Both the position numbers and the translations under genes were made by a program. A DNA stretch of 9,876 nt from Bifidobacteriaceae bacterium (GTDB lineage Bacteria; Actinomycetota; Actinomycetes; Actinomycetales; WQXJ01): positions 1-9,876 of the forward strand of contig JAISTN010000267.1 in NCBI GenBank assembly GCA_031272565.1. The letters run 5' to 3'. Each line of letters starts with the position of its first letter. Positions within the stretch are counted from its first letter, which is position 1. Below the pieces are notes generated by a model. The model was not told the DNA's origin. It saw nothing but the letters and a program-made list of their open reading frames with translations, and did not search any database. Below, in pieces: positions 5,647 to 9,876 of the stretch.

Positions 5647-6549
5647 TCAGGCCTCGGCCGGGCGTTCCGTCCCGGACGCCGGGAAGCGCCGCCGGAACGC
5701 CGCCGCCGCCTCTGCCATAGTGGTGAAACGCACCGCCTCAAAGGTCTTGAAGTAGGCGATCAGGCGCTCCAGCATCATCAGGCATTGCGGCCGGCCGGAC
5801 ACCTCCGGGTGCAGCGTGATGGGAAACACCGCATACTGCAAGTGCCGGTAAACCCATTCGAACTGCTGCTTCCACATGTCCTCGATGACGCGCGGCGACA
5901 CAAACCCGTGGGTGCCCCGGCGGGACCGGGCATACATCAACGGTGGGCGGTCATCCAGGTACCAGTTGGCCGGGATTTCAACCAGGTCCGGGTCCTGGCG
6001 GGCCTGGACCACCGCGGCGCTGCCCGCCGGGCAATTCGCCAGATCCGGCGGCAGCCAGGCTTCGCCCAGCCGCAGGTAGTAGGGCGCGAAGTCCTTGTGC
6101 TGTTGCGAATGGTCGTAGGTGAAGCCGTGCTGGCGCAACAGCGCCGGGGTTCGCGGGCTGAGTTGCCAGCCCGGGGCCGAATAGCCCTGGGGGGCATGCC
6201 CGGCCAGACGGCTGATCAGGCCGACAGCCTGGTCCATGATGGCAGCCTCCTGCTGGGGCGACAGCGCGGCCGGGTTTTCGCAGCCATAGCCGTGTGCGCC
6301 CACCTCGTGGCCGTTGTCCACCACCGCCCGGCACTGCTCCGGAAAGGTCTCCACGGCGTGCCCGGCGATGAACCAGGTGGAGAAGACGTCGGCCCGCTCA
6401 AACAGTTTGAGCAGGCGGGGAATGCCAACTTCAACAGCGAAGATGCCCCGTTGCAGATCGGAGGGCGAGGCCGCGGTGCCCTCCGGCGGGGGCCACCCCG
6501 CCACGGCCTCGACCTCCACACTCAACACGACAGTGATGTCTTTGCCCAT
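5647..6549 (-). CDS. Polysaccharide deacetylase of the HP0310/PgdA type with altered metal-site residues
   Basis: A 300-aa cytosolic-type NodB-fold protein without signal peptide. It aligns by eye from its first residue with the Helicobacter pylori peptidoglycan deacetylase HP0310 (recalled sequence): shared stretches include EVGIPRLLKLF, TWF-GH-ETF, GHEVGAHGY, DLVEIPANWYLDD and HP-VS-RPQ. In that family the first motif is VDxDAVAGW and the histidine motif HGYSHENP, with Asp14, His86 and His90 binding the metal and Asp12 as base. Here the equivalents are Glu12 and Glu14 (SVEVEAVAGW), His86, and Cys90 (AHGYGCENP). His247 in LHPEVSGRP is kept. The Cys codon TGC differs from a His codon by two bases, so a single read error does not explain it. 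The ATG at 6549 has GGAGG 5 bases upstream and matches the homologue's start. The protein may use a different metal, be inactive, or have another substrate. Confidence 0.85.
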   Translation of the reverse strand: MGKDITVVLSVEVEAVAGWPPPEGTAASPSDLQRGIFAVEVGIPRLLKLFERADVFSTWFIAGHAVETFPEQCRAVVDNGHEVGAHGYGCENPAALSPQQEAAIMDQAVGLISRLAGHAPQGYSAPGWQLSPRTPALLRQHGFTYDHSQQHKDFAPYYLRLGEAWLPPDLANCPAGSAAVVQARQDPDLVEIPANWYLDDRPPLMYARSRRGTHGFVSPRVIEDMWKQQFEWVYRHLQYAVFPITLHPEVSGRPQCLMMLERLIAYFKTFEAVRFTTMAEAAAAFRRRFPASGTERPAEA

Positions 6550-6554
6550 TGCCG

Positions 6555-6559
6555 CCTCC
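6555..6559 (-). promoter_or_regulatory. Ribosome binding site GGAGG of the deacetylase gene
   Basis: On the - strand GGAGG ends 5 bases before the ATG at 6549. An in-frame GTG at 6561 overlaps this site and would add four residues, so the ATG is preferred. Confidence 0.8.
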
Positions 6560-6592
6560 ACGGCTCAAGGGCGGGTTGGGGCGGCCTGGCTG

Positions 6593-6608
6593 GTGGGTGC
6601 ATACCCAC
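6593..6608. promoter_or_regulatory. Inverted repeat GTGGGT-4-ACCCAC, possible operator
   Basis: GTGGGT at 6593-6598 and ACCCAC at 6603-6608 are perfect reverse complements separated by GCAT. The dyad sits about 44 bp upstream of the deacetylase start, a usual place for an operator, or it could form a short hairpin in its leader. No regulator can be named. Confidence 0.35.
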
Positions 6609-6800
6609 GGCGGGCCCCGCGCCCGGTCGGTCAGATCGGTGCTTGGGGCCAAGAATTGCTTCATACGCTAAGCGACCGGGCGGTCCAAACCAAACCGCGC
6701 CGCGGGGGTTGGCGTGTCGCGGCGGCCCGCCCAGGCCACTGCCGGTCAAGGGTCCCACCTGGAGTCCTGGCCGGGCCTACTACCTGGGGCAATACTCTGT

Positions 6801-6827
6801 GGTTGGCGGGCCGCCAGACCCGTTTTC
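6801..6827 (+). promoter_or_regulatory. GC-rich hairpin followed by TTTT, ahead of the small gene
   Basis: TGGCGG and CCGCCA (6804-6809, 6811-6816) are reverse complements around one G, extended by GGT/ACC with a bulge. CGTTTT follows at 6821-6826. This resembles a short intrinsic terminator. It lies on the + strand only 27 bp before the start of the 65-aa gene, so if real it would act as an attenuator of a leader transcript. The one-base centre means the RNA stem would need to open a few pairs to make a loop. Confidence 0.3.
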
Positions 6828-6853
6828 CCCAGCGTTTTGAGAGGACACAAACC

Positions 6854-7051
6854 ATGGATTTGGGCGACATCACCAGCAAACTTGGTGACGTAGAACACAA
6901 AGCCGCCGGGCTGGTGGGCGGCCACGGCGACCAGGTGGCGGACGCCGTCGACAAGGTGACGGACTTCATCGACGACCACACCGGCCACAAGTTCCACAGC
7001 CAGCTTGAAGCGCTGGACGACAAGGTGGAGGGCCTGCTGGGCGACAAGTAG
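6854..7051 (+). CDS. Small MT0933-like antitoxin-family protein
   Basis: A 65-aa acidic, helical protein. The sequence MDLGDITSKLGDVEHK, followed by DAVDKVTDFIDDHTGHKF and a C-terminal LDDKVEGLLGDK, has the layout of the MT0933_antitox family: repeated amphipathic helices around a DKxxDFIDxxTGxK core. Members are annotated as possible antitoxins in mycobacteria and relatives, but many occur without a partner and their role is not established. GAGAGGA at 6839-6845 lies 8 bases before the ATG at 6854 and decides this start. The same frame is open further upstream through the divergent region, but those starts lack a ribosome-binding site and would run antisense to the deacetylase. No toxin gene lies beside it. 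I cannot exclude a general stress or DNA-associated protein. Confidence 0.75.
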   Translation: MDLGDITSKLGDVEHKAAGLVGGHGDQVADAVDKVTDFIDDHTGHKFHSQLEALDDKVEGLLGDK

Positions 7052-7069
7052 CCCGGCACCCTGAACCCG

Positions 7070-7217
7070 GATCCACCGATTCTCAGCTACCGAGTAGCCC
7101 CATCTGGGCCTGTTGGCGGCGTTGGCGGCGTTCAGCAGGCCTCCAGCCTGCCATCGCGTCGCCATCTTGCCACCACACCCACCTAGTGCTGCTCACCACG
7201 CCGATAATCGGTGGATC
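7070..7217. repeat. 12-bp inverted repeats bounding a 148-bp segment
   Basis: GATCCACCGATT at 7070-7081 is exactly reversed as AATCGGTGGATC at 7206-7217, with two further matching bases (TC/GA) one base inside. The enclosed 124 bp hold no gene. This could be the remnant of a small non-autonomous element or two binding sites in opposite orientation. No flanking target duplication is visible. Confidence 0.45.
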
Positions 7218-7234
7218 AGGGCTGAAAGAACGTT

Positions 7235-7266
7235 GGGGCCCGCCGGCCACTTGGCTGGCGGGCCCC
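7235..7266. terminator. Strong hairpin, probable (bidirectional) terminator of mscL
   Basis: A 14-bp stem (GGGGCCCGCCGGCC with GGCTGGCGGGCCCC, one G-U pair) closes a 4-base loop ACTT. On the - strand it is followed by AACGTTCTTTC, a moderately T-rich tract, so it best serves mscL, whose stop is 124 bp away. It lies about 180 bp after the small + gene and could also end that transcript. Confidence 0.7.
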
Positions 7267-7390
7267 GCTGGCTGTCTGGTGTGCCATTCCGGGCCGCGGC
7301 CGGCCCGGCGTTGGCGTGAACAGCATTACCCGGCGGGCTTCAGCGATGAAACCCACCAGTTGGGCTCTTCTATTGGGACCTACCGGAGAG

Positions 7391-7774
7391 TTACTTGCTG
7401 GTCTGTGGGTGCTGCAGCAAGTCGCGGATCTGGGTCAGCAGTTCTTCGGTGGTGGGAGCGGCCGCGGCGGCCTCTTCCTCCTTGGCCTTGTGCGCGGCAA
7501 TCCTGGCCGTGATCATCTGGAACGGCTTGACCACACCGAAGTAGAGCACCGCCGCCATGATGAGGAAGGCCACCAAGGCGGTCAGGAACACGCCCACGTT
7601 GACGCCACCAATGTTGACGGTGTCGAAGTTGGGGTTGCCGCCAATCTTGCCAATGATGTCCATGATGATCTGGGTGAAGGCATCCACCACGGACTTGAAG
7701 GCGGCGCCCATGATGAACGCGACCGCCAACTCGATCAGGTTGCCACGAAGCAGGAAATCTCTGAAGCCTTTCAT
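7391..7774 (-). CDS. mscL: Large-conductance mechanosensitive channel MscL
   Basis: MscL is a homopentameric inner-membrane channel that opens under membrane tension to release solutes after osmotic downshock. The 127-aa length fits the family. The N-terminal amphipathic helix MKGFRDFLLRGN leads into transmembrane helix 1 (LIELAVAFIMGAAFKSVVDAF, pore-lining, about residues 13-33). The variable periplasmic loop containing NPNFDTVNIGG follows, then transmembrane helix 2 (VGVFLTALVAFLIMAAVLYF, about 60-79). A charged Lys/Glu/Ala-rich linker precedes the C-terminal bundle helix TTEELLTQIRDLL, a strongly conserved family signature. The ATG at 7774 matches the expected start, although the upstream ribosome-binding site (AAAGG about 15 bases away) is poor. 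It is divergent from the MFS gene and convergent with the small MT0933-like gene. Confidence 0.96.
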   Translation of the reverse strand: MKGFRDFLLRGNLIELAVAFIMGAAFKSVVDAFTQIIMDIIGKIGGNPNFDTVNIGGVNVGVFLTALVAFLIMAAVLYFGVVKPFQMITARIAAHKAKEEEAAAAAPTTEELLTQIRDLLQHPQTSK

Positions 7775-7832
7775 GGCGCCACACTACTGCCTTTTGGGGG
7801 GCGCGGTGGCGCCTGGGCCGCGGCCTGGCGCG

Positions 7833-9188
7833 ATGCGCCTAGCCGGTTCCGGGCCGTGTGGCAACCAACCCGTGGCCAGGACTGCCAAACTGGTGGGCGT
7901 GATCGGCGCTGAACTGCGTGGCCTGTGGCGCTCGCCCCAGTGGCGGCGGTTGATCGGCCTGCGGGCCGTGGGCCAGGCCGGGGACGGCATCTTCCAGGCC
8001 GGGCTGGCCTTTCTGTTCTTCTTTACGCCGGAGAACGCACTGACGCCGGCCGGCGTGGCCCTGGGCTTTGGGGTCCTGTTGGGGCCTTTCACCCTGGTGG
8101 GCCCCTGGGCGGGCGTGTTGCTGGACCGCTGGCGACGGCGCTCAGTGCTGGTGGTGGGCTCGTTGGCCAAGGCCGGGTTGGCCTTGCTGGCGGGCCTGGT
8201 GGTGGCCGCCGATGCCGCCTCGCCGGCAATCTACGTGCTGGCCCTGACTTGCCTGTCAGTCAACCGCTTTGTGCTGGCCTCACTGGGCGCGGTGCTGCCC
8301 AAGACGGTGCCGCCGCCAGCCCTGTTGACCGCCAACGCCATCACCCCAACCATTGGCACCATCAGCGCCGGGGTGGGCGCCGTGATGGGGCTGGGTCTGG
8401 CCGGCTGGACCGGCCAGGCCGGGCGGCCGGTGGTGGTGGCTTTGGCCGGGCTGGCCTTCCTGGGGGCGGGCCTGGTGGCCCGGGGTTTCCCGGCCGGGCT
8501 GCTGGGGCCTGAGGCCCCGGTGGAGTCGGTCAAGGCGGCCTTCCGGGCGCTGGCCCACGGTTTGGCCGGGGCGGCCAGGTACCTGGTGCGGCGGCGCACC
8601 CCGGCCGCTGCCCTAGGCGTGATGGCGCTGACCCGGCTGGCCTACGGCCTGCTCTTCATGGCCTCCATTCTGATGAGCCGCAACCTGCTGTCAGACCCGT
8701 CTAAGTCGAGCGATGACCTGGCGGTCTTTGGGCAGATCCTGACCTGCACCGGGGTGGGCTTTGGGCTGGCCGTCGTGGTGACGCCGTTGGCCCACCAGCG
8801 GCTGAGCCCGCGCGTCTGGATCACCTGCTGCCTGGGTTTGGCGGTGGCGGCCCAGGCAGCCTTGGCCTGCACCTATGCCCGGCCGGTGCTGTTGGCCGGG
8901 GCAGGCCTGTTGGGGCTGGCCAGCCAGGGCACCAAGATCGCGGTCGACACGATGGTGCAGCGCGACACGGCGGATCGGTTCCGGGGCCGGGCCTTTGCCT
9001 TGTACGACGTGGCCTACAACGCCGCCTTCATCCTGGCGGCCGTGCTGGGCGCCGCCCTACTGCCGGTGGGCGGGTATTCCACGGCGGCCTTCCTAGGGCT
9101 GGCCGCCTTCTACTTGGCGATCCTGGCCCTACACCTGGCGGCCCCCGCTACGCCGCGCCCAATCCCGGGCGTGGCCGCCGCCAACTAG
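7833..9188 (+). CDS. Major facilitator superfamily (MFS) permease
   Basis: About 451 aa from the ATG at 7833, with some twelve hydrophobic segments. The first-half loop motif appears as GVLLDRWRRRSVLV near residues 94-107, the usual G-xx-D-R-xx-R-R loop between helices 2 and 3. A second related loop lies near DRFRGRAFALYD in the C-terminal half. The central segment after GLLGPEAPVESV, rich in charged residues, is the cytoplasmic loop between the two six-helix halves. The protein resembles actinobacterial MFS permeases of the drug/solute efflux type, but the substrate is unknown. The start is uncertain: no good ribosome-binding site precedes 7833, and in-frame GTGs at 7872, 7893 and 7899 are alternatives that would remove a non-conserved N-terminus. 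The open frame extends upstream into mscL on the opposite strand and is not coding there. It faces the NrdG2-type gene convergently. Confidence 0.85.
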   Translation: MRLAGSGPCGNQPVARTAKLVGVIGAELRGLWRSPQWRRLIGLRAVGQAGDGIFQAGLAFLFFFTPENALTPAGVALGFGVLLGPFTLVGPWAGVLLDRWRRRSVLVVGSLAKAGLALLAGLVVAADAASPAIYVLALTCLSVNRFVLASLGAVLPKTVPPPALLTANAITPTIGTISAGVGAVMGLGLAGWTGQAGRPVVVALAGLAFLGAGLVARGFPAGLLGPEAPVESVKAAFRALAHGLAGAARYLVRRRTPAAALGVMALTRLAYGLLFMASILMSRNLLSDPSKSSDDLAVFGQILTCTGVGFGLAVVVTPLAHQRLSPRVWITCCLGLAVAAQAALACTYARPVLLAGAGLLGLASQGTKIAVDTMVQRDTADRFRGRAFALYDVAYNAAFILAAVLGAALLPVGGYSTAAFLGLAAFYLAILALHLAAPATPRPIPGVAAAN

Positions 9189-9303
9189 GGATCATCCCCA
9201 GGCCGGCTCGCGGCCTTGCCACGCCCCGCCTCCGCTCGGCCGGTCGCAGCCGGTCACACCGCACACCAACCCTCTGGCCGGGGGACCTTCAGAGCGATCG
9301 CAG

Positions 9304-9876
9304 TCAATTCTGGTCCCGAATTTGACCAAGATCGGCTTGAAGCTCGGCGCGGAAGCTGGGCCGCGTGCCCTCCACTCTGACCAGTTGCAGCACCGGGTCC
9401 GCCACCCCCTGGCGGTGGGCCCAAGCCAGGGCCGCCTCCGCCTCTGCCCGCGACAGCACGCCGGGCCCCCAGGTGGTCCTGACCTGGTAGTCCACACCAC
9501 TGGCCAGCAGCAAGCGCAGTGACACTGCCACCTTGGGCTGCACCCCGCGCCGCCCAACGATCCGCTCCACCGCACCCGGCGGCCCTTTGATGTCGAAACC
9601 CACCCAATCCGCCAACGGCAGCACCTCGGCCAAGCGGCGGGGGTAGGCACCCATCGTGTGCAGGCCAACGCCGAAGCCCAACGCTTTGACCTGGCCACAC
9701 GCCGCCCGCAGGTCTTGGCGCGTGGCCTCCCCACCGGAGAACACCACGCCATCCAGCAACCCCCGGCGCGTCTCCAGGAAGGCCAGCACCTCGTCCCAGG
9801 CGAGGGTCCCCGGCCGGCGCGGGTCGATCAGCTCCGGGTTGTGGCAGTAGAGGCAGTCCCAGGGGCAGCCCTGCAG
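9304..9876 (-). CDS. NrdG2-type radical-SAM activating protein of anaerobic ribonucleotide reductase (5' truncated)
   Basis: The gene enters from the right edge. On the - strand the window starts in frame with LQGCPWDCLYCHNPELI, containing the CxxxCxxC motif that holds the [4Fe-4S] cluster of radical-SAM enzymes. VVFSGGEAT follows, the glycine-rich AdoMet contact normally SGGEPT, then GVGLHTMGAYP, WVGFDIKGPP and SGVDYQVRTTW. This order matches the NrdG2 subgroup (anaerobic ribonucleoside-triphosphate reductase activating protein, TIGR02495-like), which generates the glycyl radical on NrdD. The 190 visible residues lack only a short N-terminus. An in-frame GTG at 9789 is not the start, because it lies after the cluster motif. 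NrdD is expected further right but is not in the window. A different glycyl-radical activase role cannot be excluded. Confidence 0.87.
   Translation of the reverse strand: MQGCPWDCLYCHNPELIDPRRPGTLAWDEVLAFLETRRGLLDGVVFSGGEATRQDLRAACGQVKALGFGVGLHTMGAYPRRLAEVLPLADWVGFDIKGPPGAVERIVGRRGVQPKVAVSLRLLLASGVDYQVRTTWGPGVLSRAEAEAALAWAHRQGVADPVLQLVRVEGTRPSFRAELQADLGQIRDQN

Larger units (their letters stand above)
6550..6853. other. 304-bp divergent intergenic region
   Basis: This region separates the deacetylase (-) from the small MT0933-like gene (+), so it must carry both promoters. I could not place confident -35/-10 boxes. Visible structure includes the inverted repeat at 6593-6608 near the deacetylase start and a hairpin followed by TTTT at 6801-6827 near the small gene. 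Longer open frames that cross it on + are antisense to the deacetylase and not credible genes. Confidence 0.6.
7052..7390. other. 339-bp intergenic region between convergent genes
   Basis: No gene is supported here. It contains a 12-bp inverted repeat pair (7070-7081 and 7206-7217), a short tandem GTTGGCGGC at about 7114-7131, the palindrome CCGATAATCGG at 7201-7211, and a strong hairpin at 7235-7266. It separates the 3' ends of the small + gene and mscL, so transcription stops rather than promoters are expected. Confidence 0.6.

Noticed and set aside
4763..5755. 330-codon + frame overlapping the TSUP permease
   Set aside because: It lies in a different frame from the membrane protein and is Arg/Gly-rich without hydrophobic segments. 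It also runs into the 3' end of the convergent deacetylase.
5581..6840. 419-codon open frame on +
   Set aside because: It is antisense to the deacetylase, which has a strong ribosome-binding site and a full-length homologue. The + frame shows no domain.
7198..7219. Resemblance of CGCCGATAATCG to half of an actinobacterial dif (XerC/XerD) site
   Set aside because: Only one arm resembles the site. The expected TTATG-like XerD arm is missing after the central hexamer, and I recalled the consensus only loosely.
7557..7832. N-terminal extension of the MFS gene
   Set aside because: This stretch is antisense to mscL and not hydrophobic in an MFS-like way, so the real start must lie near 7833-7899.

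Overview
This is a high-GC stretch with strong G/C preference at third codon positions, GTG as well as ATG starts, and gene families typical of Actinomycetota: a secreted CAP/FG-GAP repeat protein, a small MT0933-like antitoxin-family protein, and a TauE/SafE permease. An activase of the anaerobic ribonucleotide reductase class at the right edge suggests an organism that grows without oxygen at least part of the time. I cannot name genus or species. No rRNA, tRNA, transposase, phage gene or CRISPR array is visible.

Left part (1-1824), all on +: two exact copies of a 57-bp repeat and a third partial copy begin the window. They probably encode the tail of a gene truncated by the window edge. 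That frame closes with a TGA overlapping, as GTGA, the GTG start of a beta-class DNA methyltransferase (199-1107). A DeoD-type purine nucleoside phosphorylase (1117-1824) follows 9 bp after it. The spacing suggests one transcription unit. No restriction endonuclease is present, so the methyltransferase looks solitary within this window.

Middle (1825-5621), all on +: a 666-bp non-coding stretch with repeated GTGACCTGG boxes and several inverted repeats precedes a large secreted protein (2491-4617) with signal peptide, CAP domain and five C-terminal FG-GAP/VCBS-like repeats. It ends in tandem stops, a small hairpin and a perfect 34-bp palindrome. A TauE/SafE (TSUP) permease follows (4770-5621).

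Right part: a convergent gene on - (5647-6549) encodes a homologue of the Helicobacter pylori HP0310 (PgdA) deacetylase. It appears to carry Glu and Cys where that family has Asp and His metal-site residues. It is divergent from a 65-aa MT0933-like protein (6854-7051, +). Then come a 339-bp gap with a strong hairpin and a 12-bp inverted repeat, MscL (7391-7774, -), a divergent MFS permease (7833-9188, +), and a convergent NrdG2-type radical-SAM activase (9304 to beyond the right edge, -).

The right part reads as envelope, transport and stress functions (osmotic channel, permeases, wall-type deacetylase) without a recognisable multi-gene system. I see no convincing new defence or mobile system. 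The best leads are the altered metal site of the deacetylase, the in-frame 57-bp repeat coupled to the methyltransferase, and the structured leader of the CAP/FG-GAP gene.
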